From Halobacteriales archaeon SW_9_67_24 (GTDB lineage Archaea > Halobacteriota > Halobacteria > Halobacteriales > Halococcaceae): a DNA stretch of 48,808 bases. The notes beneath the pieces are model-generated. The model saw only the letters and a program-made list of their open reading frames with translations, was not told where the DNA came from and made no database searches. Made by a program: the position numbers and the translations under genes. Position 1 is the first letter of the stretch. Each line of letters starts with the position of its first letter. Below, piece after piece: positions 28,014 to 35,931 of this stretch. The DNA lies in assembly GCA_003022685.1 (NCBI GenBank), contig PXSV01000087.1, forward strand, positions 1-48,808, written 5' to 3'.

Positions 28014-28145
28014 ATGCAACGGAGCACCGCGCAGGCGTTCTCTCCGGACCTCTTCTCGCTGTGTACGGGTGCCCGCCACGCCACCCGCGAGACGCTCCGG
28101 GAGTTCGTGATCGACCTCGATCGCATCGAACAACACCACACTTAG
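28014..28145 (+). CDS. Short ORF encoding a 43-residue protein
   Basis: ATG 28014 to TAG 28145 encodes a peptide opening MQRSTAQAFSPDLFSLCTGA, with TRETLREFVIDLDRIEQHHT at its end. The third-position GC bias and the amphipathic helix ETLREFVIDLDRIEQ look coding. No family is recognised. Its stop overlaps the AT-rich cttagaagt that would serve the next gene. It could equally be the end of a shortened gene. Confidence 0.4.
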   Translation: MQRSTAQAFSPDLFSLCTGARHATRETLREFVIDLDRIEQHHT

Positions 28146-28170
28146 AAGTAATGCGGGCGCACACCCTGCC

Positions 28171-28770
28171 GTGTCACTCCCGTCGGCCGCCGCGTTCGCG
28201 TTTCTCGCCGATCCCACGGTTGTCGGGGCCGTGCCGCTGCAGTCCGGCGGGCTGGAGGGGGCGGTCGAGAATGCGTCGGGACCGGTCGGCCTCCTCGTCA
28301 TTGCGGTGTACTCGTTCCTGATCGCGATCGTGTTGCCGTTGCCGAGCGAGGTGGTGCTCGTCGCCGCCGAGACCGGACTCGGGTTCGGGCTGGGCGAGAA
28401 CGCCGAACTCACGCTCGTGATCCTCGTGAGCGGTGTCGCCAAGGCCGCCGGGAGCGTCGTGGCCTTTTACCTCGGTCACGAGGCAAAAAAGCAGTCGGGG
28501 CCGATAATCGACCGGCTCCGCGAATCACACTTTGACATCGTCGAATGGACCGAACGTCGAACGCTCGACATCGCTCGGAAGTACGGGTACATCGGGCTCG
28601 CGTTCGCGCTCACGATTCCAGGCTTCCCGGATACGCTCTCGATCTACGCCTTCACCGTCCTGGAGGAGGACTACGTGAAGTTCGCCGCCGCCACGCTCGT
28701 GGGGAGTGCCGGGCGGCTGCTCCTCGTCGCGGGCGTGCTCGCACCCTTCTTCTCGCTTTTCGGTGGGTGA
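28171..28770 (+). CDS. VTT/SNARE-associated (DedA/YqaA-like) membrane protein
   Basis: A 199-residue membrane protein. The hallmark is the re-entrant element YSFLIAIVLPLPSEVVLVAA, then GVAKAAGSVVAFYLGHEAKK (G-x3-G-x3-G) and the distal KYGYIGLAFALTIPGFPDTL loop with the conserved pro-gly pair. Members are linked to lipid scrambling or polyprenyl-phosphate recycling. I use GTG 28171 because an ATG at 28151 is out of frame and a TATA-like cttagaagt lies ~25 nt upstream. The C-terminal helix GRLLLVAGVLAPFFSLFGG completes about four to five helices. The frame is intact. Confidence 0.85.
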   Translation: MSLPSAAAFAFLADPTVVGAVPLQSGGLEGAVENASGPVGLLVIAVYSFLIAIVLPLPSEVVLVAAETGLGFGLGENAELTLVILVSGVAKAAGSVVAFYLGHEAKKQSGPIIDRLRESHFDIVEWTERRTLDIARKYGYIGLAFALTIPGFPDTLSIYAFTVLEEDYVKFAAATLVGSAGRLLLVAGVLAPFFSLFGG

Positions 28771-28896
28771 GCGCCTGTGTCCGCCGTTCGTCCCCGCCCC
28801 CGATCGATTGTCGACGATGATCGACAGTGCCGAGCGATGGTCGGGAGGGATACCGTTATCCGTCGGCCGCCCGGATGCGAGTTCGTGTTCCCGACG

Positions 28897-28950
28897 GTCC
28901 ACCACGCGATGCGGCCACACGGTATGCGCTCCGCGGAGCGCGTGGTGGAC
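28897..28950. repeat. Nested inverted repeat
   Basis: GTCCACCACGCG (28897-28908) pairs perfectly with CGCGTGGTGGAC (28939-28950). Overlapping the right arm is a perfect 16-bp palindrome, GCGCTCCGCGGAGCGC (28926-28941). The structure could form a stem-loop in RNA or bind a dimeric protein. No T-run follows it. Confidence 0.5.
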
Positions 28951-29081
28951 TCGCCGGCGCGTCGAACCCGCTGACGCGGCGACGACGGGCGGCGGGGAAA
29001 ACCGCGGCGCGTTCTCCGATCGTTCGCCGTCCAGCTACGACGCAGTTCCAGTCATCGACAATGCACGCCAACGAGAAAACC

Positions 29082-29098
29082 GCGGGCTTTAGGCCCGC
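29082..29098. promoter_or_regulatory. Palindrome enclosing the metG TATA-like box
   Basis: GCGGGC and GCCCGC flank the AT core of GCGGGCTTTAGGCCCGC. The core ctttag is ~25-30 nt upstream of ATG 29117, the position of a TATA box. A symmetric site centred on the promoter suits a repressor operator; alternatively it is the end of an IS200/IS605-type relic, whose ends in haloarchaea often carry a similar TTTAG-centred hairpin. Confidence 0.4.
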
Positions 29099-29116
29099 AT
29101 CGAGGTATCGCTACCC

Positions 29117-31183
29117 ATGAGTCACGAGTCGTTCCCAACCGAGAACCCGGCGGTGGTCACGTGTGGACTGCCGTACGCAAACGGCGATCTCCACGTTGGC
29201 CACCTCCGAACCTACGTCGGCGGCGACGCCTACGCCCGCGCGCTCGAAAAGCTCGGCCAGGCGACCGCGTTCGTCTCCGGGTCGGACATGCACGGCACGC
29301 CCGTCGCGGTCAACGCGTGGCGCGAGGGCGTCTCGCCCGAGGAGTTCGCACTCCGCCACCACGAGAAGTACGCCGAGACCTTCCCGGAGTTCGACGTCGA
29401 GTTCGACAACTACGGCCACACGCGCGAGGAAACGAACGTCGAACTCACGCAGGACTTCGTCCGCGAACTCGACGACGGCGGGCATATCTACGAGAAGGAG
29501 ATCGAGGTCGCGTGGGACCCCGAGGAGGACCAACCCCTCCCCGATCGGTACGTCGAGGGGACGTGTCCGTACTGCGGCGAGCACGCCCGCGGCGACGAGT
29601 GCGACGAGGGGTGCGGTCGCCACCTCGAACCAGGCGAGATCGAGAACCCGACCAGCGTCATCACGGGCAACCCTGCGGAGTACCGCACCCGCGAGCACGA
29701 GTTCCTCCGGCTCTCGGAGTTCCAGGACTATCTCGGCGAGTTCATCGATCGGCTCGACGGGACCGCGAACGCTAGAAACCAACCCCGCGAGTGGATCGAG
29801 GGCGAACTCCAGGACTGGTGTATCACCCGCGATCTCGACTGGGGGATCGAGTACCCCGACGAGGAGGACCTCGTACTCTACGTCTGGGTCGACGCGCCGA
29901 TCGAGTACGTCGCCTCCACGAAGCAGTACAGCGAGCGGGTCGATACGGATGGATACGACTGGGAGGAGGTCTGGCAGGACGAAGGCGAAATCGTCCACAT
30001 CATTGGCCGGGACATCATCCAGCACCACACTGTCTTCTGGCCCGCCGTGCTCCACGGGGTGGGGTACAACGAACCCCGGTCGGTGATGGCGAGCGGGTTC
30101 GTCAACCTCGACGGCAAGGGCTTCTCGACCAGCCGCAATCGCGCGGTCTGGGCGGACGACTACCTCGATGAGGGATTCGACACCGACCTCTATCGGTACT
30201 ACGTCACCACCGGGACAGGATTCCAGCAGGACGTCGACTTCTCATGGGAGCGCTTCGCCGAGCGGGTCAACGGCGAGTTGGTCGGCACGCTCGGTAACTT
30301 CTGCTATCGCTCGCTCCTCTTTGCCCACCGCAATTACGACGGCACGCCCGACAGCGAGGTTTCCGCGGAGATCGAAGAGCGCATCGAGGACGCGATCGAG
30401 GACTTCGGCGACGGCGTCGACGGCTACTCGGTCCGAGCGATCGGTCAGGTCCCGGTCGAACTCGCCCAGTTCGGCAACGAGTACATCCAGGGTCACGAGC
30501 CGTGGAAGCTCGACGATCCCGAGCGCGGTACGGTCATCCGGGACTGCGTCCAGCTCGTGAAGGCGATCGCGGTGCTCGCCGAGCCGGTCATGCCGAGCAC
30601 CGCCGAACGCCTCTGGAGCCAGCTCGGCGAGTCCGGCTCGGTCCACGACGCGACGCTCGACGCCGCGCTCGATGCGCCATCCGCGAACTTCGACGCGCCC
30701 GAAGAGCTGTTCGAGAAGATCGACGACGACCGTGTTGCGGAGTTGAACGAGGAACTCGAAGCCCAAATCGCGGCCGCCAGCGAGGACGGCGCGGACGACA
30801 CCGCCGACGAGGCCGGCTCCGACGACGCCGCCGAACCCGCTGTCGACCTCCCGGCGCTCGCCGACGAGCGGATCGGGTTCGAGGCGTTCCAGGACCTCGA
30901 CATCCGCGTCGGCGAGATCGAACTCGCGGAGGGGATCGAGGGCGCTGACGACCTCGCGCGCCTGGAGGTCGACCTCGGCGTCGAGACCCGCCAGGTGGTC
31001 GCCGGGATCAAACAGCTCCACGGCCTCGACGAGCTTCCAGGAACCCGGGTGGTCGTGCTCGCGAACATCGAGAAGAACGAACTGTTCGGCGTCGAATCGA
31101 ACGGGATGGTGCTCGCGGCGGGCGAGGACGCGGACCTGCTCACCACCCACGCGGACAGCGTGCCTGGCACGAAGATCCGCTGA
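29117..31183 (+). CDS. metG: Methionyl-tRNA synthetase with C-terminal tRNA-binding domain
   Basis: A 688-residue class I synthetase that charges tRNA(Met). LHVGHLR (His26-His29) is the HIGH motif; GKGFSTSRNRAVW (~residue 332) is the KMSKS-equivalent (FSTSR). A connective-peptide zinc site is indicated by CPYCGEHARGDECDEGC. Residues ~440-560 form the anticodon-binding helix bundle. A long acidic linker with DDTADEAGSDDAAE follows. The EMAP/Trbp111-type OB domain occupies ~585-688 (FEAFQDLDIRVGEIELAEGI, LPGTRVVVLANIEKNELFGV). The start at 29117 fits a TATA-like element in the palindrome upstream. The frame is complete. A small tail-anchored protein follows 41 nt later. Confidence 0.97.
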   Translation: MSHESFPTENPAVVTCGLPYANGDLHVGHLRTYVGGDAYARALEKLGQATAFVSGSDMHGTPVAVNAWREGVSPEEFALRHHEKYAETFPEFDVEFDNYGHTREETNVELTQDFVRELDDGGHIYEKEIEVAWDPEEDQPLPDRYVEGTCPYCGEHARGDECDEGCGRHLEPGEIENPTSVITGNPAEYRTREHEFLRLSEFQDYLGEFIDRLDGTANARNQPREWIEGELQDWCITRDLDWGIEYPDEEDLVLYVWVDAPIEYVASTKQYSERVDTDGYDWEEVWQDEGEIVHIIGRDIIQHHTVFWPAVLHGVGYNEPRSVMASGFVNLDGKGFSTSRNRAVWADDYLDEGFDTDLYRYYVTTGTGFQQDVDFSWERFAERVNGELVGTLGNFCYRSLLFAHRNYDGTPDSEVSAEIEERIEDAIEDFGDGVDGYSVRAIGQVPVELAQFGNEYIQGHEPWKLDDPERGTVIRDCVQLVKAIAVLAEPVMPSTAERLWSQLGESGSVHDATLDAALDAPSANFDAPEELFEKIDDDRVAELNEELEAQIAAASEDGADDTADEAGSDDAAEPAVDLPALADERIGFEAFQDLDIRVGEIELAEGIEGADDLARLEVDLGVETRQVVAGIKQLHGLDELPGTRVVVLANIEKNELFGVESNGMVLAAGEDADLLTTHADSVPGTKIR

Positions 31184-31224
31184 CCGGACGGCACGCACTT
31201 CAGGCTGGAACTCCTTTTGGGGAC

Positions 31225-31464
31225 ATGACCGACGACGCCGACGACTGGAAATACGCAGTCGAGGACTTCGAGGAGTCCGACGGGAACGGTGGTGGAACGC
31301 CGGATGCGGAGGACGGATCGGAAACGGATCGAGCCGACCAAGCGACCGACGTGTTCGGCGAGGCGGGCGCGACCGACATCGAACCCGGATCGCCGAGCCT
31401 CGAAAACGCGCTGTTCGTCTGTCTCGGGGTCGCGGTCGCGCTGCTCGTGATCCTCGGGGTCTGA
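31225..31464 (+). CDS. Small acidic tail-anchored membrane protein
   Basis: A 79-residue protein: an acidic, disordered first 55 residues (DDADDWKYAVEDFEE, then DGSETDRADQATDVFGEAG) and a single C-terminal helix, ENALFVCLGVAVALLVILGV. I recall short haloarchaeal proteins of this layout (DUF7312-like) without known function. It lies 41 nt after metG and may be co-transcribed. A membrane-tethered partner or scaffold role is only inference. Confidence 0.7.
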   Translation: MTDDADDWKYAVEDFEESDGNGGGTPDAEDGSETDRADQATDVFGEAGATDIEPGSPSLENALFVCLGVAVALLVILGV

Positions 31465-31573
31465 GACCGTCGACGGGATGGCAACGACCGAACGTGCGAA
31501 GCCGTGAGGGACGAGGGGTGATTCCGGACCCGGGTGAGGAGGGTTCCGTTTGACGGGAGCGCCACGGACCCAA

Positions 31574-31582
31574 CAGTTAATC
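31574..31582 (+). promoter_or_regulatory. TATA-like box for the nfeD-like gene
   Basis: agttaatc centred ~27 nt before ATG 31606. It is the only AT-rich word in the intergenic region and supports a leaderless start. Confidence 0.4.
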
Positions 31583-31605
31583 ACGCGTCGCCCTAACACG
31601 CGAGC

Positions 31606-32220
31606 ATGGTACTGGCGTTCGGCCATTCGCTGGCGTTCGCCCCGAGTGCGATCCCGCTCCAGGCGGATCTCCTCCTCGACCAGCTTCCGCTGGTGTTGGT
31701 GGTCGCCGGGCTCGGGCTGATGGGGTTGGAGGCGCTCGCTCCCGGTGCGCACTTCGTGGTTCTGGGGGTGGCGCTGCTGGTCGCCGGGATGGTCGGAGTC
31801 GTTCTCGGACCGGTTCTCGGCCTCGGCGGCGTGATACTGGCGGCCGTCCTCGCCGGCGTCGTGATCGCCAGCGGTGCGGGAACTCTGTACGCCTATCGGA
31901 AGTTCGATTTCTACGGCGGGAAGCAGATGGGCCAGACGAGCGACTCGGACTCGCTCCGGGGGAAGTCGGGGCGGGTCACCGAACGCGTGACCCAGTCGGG
32001 CGGCCAGGTCAAACTCGACGGCGGCGGGTTCAACCCCTACTACGCCGCGCGCGCCCTCGACGGCGAGATCCCCGAGGGCGAGCGCGTGATGGTCACCGAT
32101 CCCGGCGGCGGCAACGTCGTGACCGTCGAGGCGCTCGGCGCGATCGAGGGCGACATCGACCGCAAGCTCGCTCGCGGGCGCGAGGAAACCGACGACGAGC
32201 GCGAGCGCGAAACCGCCTGA
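31606..32220 (+). CDS. NfeD-family membrane protein
   Basis: A 204-residue protein. Residues ~26-95 contain three closely packed hydrophobic helices (LPLVLVVAGLGLMGLEALA, HFVVLGVALLVAGMVGVVLG, GGVILAAVLAGVVIASGAG). The C-terminal ~110-190 region resembles the NfeD OB domain (LRGKSGRVTERVTQSGGQVK, then VMVTDPGGGNVVTVEAL). NfeD proteins pair with stomatin/SPFH proteins in membrane microdomains. An SPFH gene follows on the same strand with its own promoter, so the pair is genomically linked but not overlapping. The acidic-basic tail (RGREETDDERERET) is haloarchaeal. Confidence 0.85.
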   Translation: MVLAFGHSLAFAPSAIPLQADLLLDQLPLVLVVAGLGLMGLEALAPGAHFVVLGVALLVAGMVGVVLGPVLGLGGVILAAVLAGVVIASGAGTLYAYRKFDFYGGKQMGQTSDSDSLRGKSGRVTERVTQSGGQVKLDGGGFNPYYAARALDGEIPEGERVMVTDPGGGNVVTVEALGAIEGDIDRKLARGREETDDERERETA

Positions 32221-32338
32221 TAGGGATTGGTGTGACTGTTTCCCGGTAACTGCCGACACCGTGTCGGCGGCATACCGAAGCGACTCACAAGGATCCCTAC
32301 GAGTCGGCGACGCCGATTTTCCCTTCCGTCGACCGAAC

Positions 32339-32346
32339 CCTTATGT
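32339..32346 (+). promoter_or_regulatory. TATA-like box for the SPFH gene
   Basis: cttatgtt lies ~28 nt upstream of ATG 32371 with typical spacing, indicating transcription separate from the nfeD-like gene although read-through is possible. Confidence 0.4.
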
Positions 32347-32370
32347 TCCCGTCTTCCTAAGTCCGACTGG

Positions 32371-33573
32371 ATGACACTCGTTCCGCTTCAGGTGCTCACG
32401 TTCGCCCCGGCGCTCGTGGTACTGCTGGTGTTGGCGGTCGCGATCATCACCGTCTACAGTTCGGTGGAGATCGTCAACGCCTACGAGAAACGGGCGCTCA
32501 CGGTGCTCGGCGACTACCGGAAGCTCCTCGAACCCGGGATCAACTTCGTCCCGCCGTTCGTCAACAACACCTACCCGTTCGACATGCGGACCCAGACCTT
32601 GGACGTCCCGCGTCAGGAGGCGATCACGCGCGACAACTCGCCCGTGACCGCCGACGCAGTCGTCTACATCAAGGTGATGGACGCGAAGAAGGCCTTTCTG
32701 GAGGTCGAAGACTACAAGCGCGCGGTCTCGAACCTCGCCCAGACCACCCTCCGGGCGGTGCTCGGCGACCTCGACCTCGACGACACGCTGAGCAAGCGCT
32801 CGGAGATCAACGCCCGCATCCGGAAGGAACTCGACGAGCCGACCGACGAGTGGGGGATCCGGGTCGAGTCGGTTGAAGTCCGCGAAGTCAACCCCTCGGC
32901 GGACGTCCAGCAGGCGATGGAACAGCAGACCTCCGCCGAGCGGAGCCGGCGCGCGATGATCCTCGAAGCCCAGGGGGAACGCCGGAGCGCGGTCGAGAGT
33001 GCCGAGGGTCAGAAGCAATCGAACATCATCAAAGCGCAGGGTGAAAAGCAGAGCCAGATCCTCGAAGCCCAGGGTGATGCGGTTTCCACAGTCTTGCGCG
33101 CGAAGTCCTCGGAATCGATGGGCGAGCGCGCGGTGATCGAGCGCGGAATGGAAACCTTAGAATCGATCGGCGAGGGCGAGTCGACGACGTTCGTCCTGCC
33201 CCAGGAACTCTCCTCGATGCTCGGGCGGTACGGCAAACACCTCACGGGCAGCGACGTTCGCGAGGACGGCCACGACCTCGAGAGCCGCGACTTCGACGAC
33301 GAGACCCGCGAGCTGATCGGGCTCGACGACATCGACGAGATCCTCGGCGAGATCAGCGAGGACGCCGAACTCGATGTCGAGGAGATGGAACAGGAGGCGG
33401 CGGCGATCAAGACCGGGGAGGCGACCGGCGAGATCCAAGACCCCGACGAGGTCATCGCGGAGATGAACAATCCGGGCGACAGCACGACGGGCGAGGGAGG
33501 CAGTACGGAACCCTCCGGAACAACGGAGACGGGCGATACCGGGGAGAGCGAGGCCGAACCGGAAGCCAACTGA
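32371..33573 (+). CDS. SPFH/band 7 (stomatin-like) membrane protein
   Basis: A 400-residue protein. Residues ~8-30 are one membrane helix (PALVVLLVLAVAIITVYSSV). The SPFH domain spans ~35-205: EKRALTVLGDYRKLLEPGIN, RTQTLDVPRQEAITRDNSPV, and WGIRVESVEVREVNPSADVQ. Residues ~195-265 are a charged coiled coil (MEQQTSAERSRRAMILEAQG and QGEKQSQILEAQGDAV). The tail from ~300 is strongly acidic and Thr/Gly-rich, probably disordered. Such proteins oligomerise to organise membranes and often act with NfeD or a membrane protease. The frame is intact. Confidence 0.93.
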   Translation: MTLVPLQVLTFAPALVVLLVLAVAIITVYSSVEIVNAYEKRALTVLGDYRKLLEPGINFVPPFVNNTYPFDMRTQTLDVPRQEAITRDNSPVTADAVVYIKVMDAKKAFLEVEDYKRAVSNLAQTTLRAVLGDLDLDDTLSKRSEINARIRKELDEPTDEWGIRVESVEVREVNPSADVQQAMEQQTSAERSRRAMILEAQGERRSAVESAEGQKQSNIIKAQGEKQSQILEAQGDAVSTVLRAKSSESMGERAVIERGMETLESIGEGESTTFVLPQELSSMLGRYGKHLTGSDVREDGHDLESRDFDDETRELIGLDDIDEILGEISEDAELDVEEMEQEAAAIKTGEATGEIQDPDEVIAEMNNPGDSTTGEGGSTEPSGTTETGDTGESEAEPEAN

Positions 33574-33639
33574 CCGGCGAGGCCCCGTCGTCCGACTCCG
33601 GTCGCCTCGGTCGGTGTCGCGGTGGCACGGTCGAAGAGG

Positions 33640-33646
33640 TTTTAGG
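33640..33646 (+). promoter_or_regulatory. TATA-like box for the twin-HTH regulator
   Basis: ttttagg lies about 25 nt before ATG 33669 in a GC-rich setting. The arrangement again suggests a leaderless message. Confidence 0.4.
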
Positions 33647-33668
33647 TAGCTTCCACCAACGGGAATCA

Positions 33669-34268
33669 ATGGGCGAGCGCGAGGTCGACGAACGGAAGCG
33701 ATCCACGCTCCGGCGCTTCGCCGCGCTCGGAGCGGTCGGCCCGTTCACCCACCTCGCAACCGACGACGACAGCGACGCCCGGGGCGGGATCGCGGGCTAC
33801 CTCGCCGCGACGCCCGGCGCACACTTCTCGAAGCTCCGCGACGACCTCGACCTCGGCACCGGCGAGACCCAACACCATCTCCGCCGGCTCGAAAGCCGGG
33901 GCGTCGTCGAGAGTCGCGCCGACGACGATTACCGCCGGTTCTTCCCCGCGGGCGAGTTCGAGGAGTTCGAACAGGTCGCGCTCGGCTACCTCCGGCGCGA
34001 GACGCCGAGGGGAATGGTGCGCGCGCTGTTGGTCGATCCCGACGCGACCGCGAGCGACCTCGCGAGCGAACTCGGCGTTTCGCGACCCACGGTGAGCAAG
34101 CACGCCGCCGACCTCGAACGCGCGGGGCTGCTCTCGCGGGCCAACGGCTACGCGCTGGTCCGGCCGGAGCTACTCCTGACGCTGCTCGTGCGGTACGCCG
34201 ACTCCTTCGACGCCGCCACCGTGCAGTTCGCCGGGGAGGCCGACCGGCTCATCCGGCTCGATCGCTGA
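33669..34268 (+). CDS. Regulator with two winged-helix domains
   Basis: A 199-residue protein. The first winged helix (~35-90) includes GIAGYLAATPGAHFSKLRDD and GETQHHLRRLESRGVVESRA, then a FFPAGEF wing. The second (~105-160) has ASDLASELGVSRPTVSKHAA and DLERAGLLSRANGYALVRPE. This tandem MarR/ArsR-like layout is common among haloarchaeal regulators. No ligand domain or metal site is visible. It sits 95 nt after the SPFH gene and converges on the wHTH gene at 34299. Target genes are unknown. Confidence 0.85.
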   Translation: MGEREVDERKRSTLRRFAALGAVGPFTHLATDDDSDARGGIAGYLAATPGAHFSKLRDDLDLGTGETQHHLRRLESRGVVESRADDDYRRFFPAGEFEEFEQVALGYLRRETPRGMVRALLVDPDATASDLASELGVSRPTVSKHAADLERAGLLSRANGYALVRPELLLTLLVRYADSFDAATVQFAGEADRLIRLDR

Positions 34269-34298
34269 GAACGCCCGTTCGGTTCGATCGTCGGTTCG

Positions 34299-34823
34299 TC
34301 AGTCGTCGGCCGGAGCCCGCATTCCGGTCGTGTTGAGCACCAGCACGTTGTCGGTGTTGATCGTCCCGTCGATGTCGCCCTCGATCACGAGGTGGGATTT
34401 CGGCGTCGGGCCGACCATCACGGAGTCGCCGTCGTGGAACTCCCGGACGGAGCCCTGGAGATGCACCTCGGCCCGACACTTCTCGGGGTGGTGGACGCTG
34501 ATGAGGTCGATCTCCTGGACGTTCGCGTTCTCGACGCGGTCGCCGTTGTGAGTGAGCGGAACGGTTTCGGGCTCGTCCATCTCCTGGATGTCGAGCGCGC
34601 TGTAGGCGTTCGCCGTCGGCTTGTACCCGCCTTTCGGCCCCGGAACGCCCTCGACGAGCTGGAGCGCTTTGAGGCTCTGCATCTGGTTGCGGATCGTTCC
34701 CGGATTGCGGTCGACCATCTCCGCGATCGACTCGCCCTTGACCGCGCTCTCGCTCTCGCGATAGAGATCGACCAGCTCCTGCAGGATCTTCTTCTGACTG
34801 TCAGTGAGTTCGATAGATGACAT
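34299..34823 (-). CDS. Winged-helix transcriptional regulator with C-terminal signal domain
   Basis: A 174-residue protein. Residues 5-65 are a winged helix (MSSIELTDSQKKILQELVDL, then KGESIAEMVDRNPGTIRNQM, then VEGVPGPKGGYKPTANAYSA). Residues ~75-170 are a small beta-rich domain (NVQEIDLISVHHPEKCRAEV, VREFHDGDSVMVGPTPKSH, VIEGDIDGTINTDNVLVLNT). The latter looks like a sensor or oligomerisation unit. I recall this pairing as conserved across haloarchaea with no firmly assigned ligand. The start at 34823 lies ~28 nt from a minus-strand gtttaagtg (34848-34856). It is divergent from the epimerase gene. Confidence 0.85.
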   Translation of the reverse strand: MSSIELTDSQKKILQELVDLYRESESAVKGESIAEMVDRNPGTIRNQMQSLKALQLVEGVPGPKGGYKPTANAYSALDIQEMDEPETVPLTHNGDRVENANVQEIDLISVHHPEKCRAEVHLQGSVREFHDGDSVMVGPTPKSHLVIEGDIDGTINTDNVLVLNTTGMRAPADD

Positions 34824-34845
34824 ATGTGCGCTTTCGTGACACTCA

Positions 34846-34857
34846 CACTTAAACCCG
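34846..34857 (-). promoter_or_regulatory. TATA-like box for the 34823 regulator
   Basis: On the minus strand gtttaagtg lies ~25-30 nt upstream of ATG 34823. No comparable TATA word is obvious for the divergent epimerase start at 34950. Confidence 0.4.
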
Positions 34858-34949
34858 GTGGGTGTTCGTGCCCCGTTCAGTGGTTCCGGTGTCGCCGGCG
34901 TCGACGGCGTTCCGACAGAGACTTGCCGATCGGCACGCCCCGTCGAACC

Positions 34950-35867
34950 ATGCAGGGCCAGCGCGTGCTCGTCACCGGCGGTGCGGGGTTCATCGGGTCG
35001 AACCTCGCGAACCACCTCGCCCGAACGAACGACGTGATCGCGCTCGACGACGGCTACCTCGGCACGCCCGACAACCTCGGCGAGGGAGTGGAGTACGTCG
35101 AGGCAAGCGTGCTCGACGAGGACCTCCCGAGCGACGTCGACGTGCTCTTTCACCTCGCGGCGCTTTCCTCCCAGAAGATGCACGAGGAAGAGCCCCAGCG
35201 CGGCGCGCGGGTCAACGTCGAGGGGTTCGTGAACACCGTCGAGCAGGCCCGCCGCGACGGGTGTGACACCGTGGTCTACGCCTCGACGTCTTCGATCTAC
35301 GGCGATCGAACCGAACCCTCGCCCGAGGACATGCCGATCGAGGCGGGGTCTGGCTACGAGGCCTCGAAACTCGCGCGCGAGCGTTACGCCGAGTACTTCG
35401 CCAACCGCTACGACGTGGCGGCCGCCGGAATGCGCTTTTTCTCGGTATACCAGGGCTACGGCGGCTCCGAAGAGCACAAAGGCGAGTTCGCCAACATCAT
35501 CGCGCAGTTCGCCGACGACCTCGCCAACGGTCGTCCACCAGTCATCTACGGCGACGGCACCCATACCCGCGATTTCACCCATGTCTCGGACATCGTTCGG
35601 GGGCTCGAACTCGCCGCCGACAACCGGCTGACGGGGATCTACAACCTCGGGACCGGAAAGAGCTACTCCGCGAACACGGTCGTCGCGATGCTGAACGACG
35701 AGCTCGGCACCGACATCGAACCGGAACACGTCGCAAACCCGATCGACGAGGACATGTTTGTCCACGACACGATGGCCGACGCCACGAAGATGCACGAAGC
35801 CACTGGCTGGGAGCCCGCAATCGACTTCGAGAACGGGATCCGGCGGGTCTGCGCGCAGTACCAGTAG
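34950..35867 (+). CDS. NAD-dependent sugar-nucleotide epimerase/dehydratase
   Basis: A 305-residue extended SDR enzyme acting on nucleotide-sugars. The Rossmann NAD motif is TGGAGFIGSNLANHL (Gly8-type GGxGxxG). The catalytic pair is in GSGYEASKLARERYAEYFAN (Tyr and Lys, YxxxK), with the Ser in YASTSSIYGD. FFSVYQGYG and RPPVIYGDGTHTRDFTHV are the substrate-binding loops. The ending is FENGIRRVCAQYQ. It may supply UDP-sugars for surface glycans; a UDP-glucose/GlcNAc 4-epimerase-like activity is possible but specificity cannot be read. The start at 34950 matches MQGQRVLVTGGAGF. Confidence 0.9.
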   Translation: MQGQRVLVTGGAGFIGSNLANHLARTNDVIALDDGYLGTPDNLGEGVEYVEASVLDEDLPSDVDVLFHLAALSSQKMHEEEPQRGARVNVEGFVNTVEQARRDGCDTVVYASTSSIYGDRTEPSPEDMPIEAGSGYEASKLARERYAEYFANRYDVAAAGMRFFSVYQGYGGSEEHKGEFANIIAQFADDLANGRPPVIYGDGTHTRDFTHVSDIVRGLELAADNRLTGIYNLGTGKSYSANTVVAMLNDELGTDIEPEHVANPIDEDMFVHDTMADATKMHEATGWEPAIDFENGIRRVCAQYQ

Positions 35868-35899
35868 CCACGGCCCCAGTCGCCGCAGTCATCTCACCT

Positions 35900-35909
35900 G
35901 ATTTTTGTT
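35900..35909 (+). promoter_or_regulatory. TATA-like box for arginase
   Basis: gatttttgtt lies about 25-30 nt upstream of ATG 35932, in the 64-nt gap after the epimerase stop. It suggests separate transcription. Confidence 0.4.
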
Positions 35910-35931
35910 CCCCCGTCGCCGAGATTCCGCC

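Larger units (their letters stand above)
28771..29116. other. Intergenic stretch with palindromes and possible gene relic
   Basis: No complete gene. A plus-strand frame opens MRVRVPDGPPRDAATRYALR and has coding-like codons, but it has no good start context and decays into low-information sequence. The region carries two palindromes described separately (28897-28950 and 29082-29098). It may hold the remains of a short gene. Confidence 0.4.
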
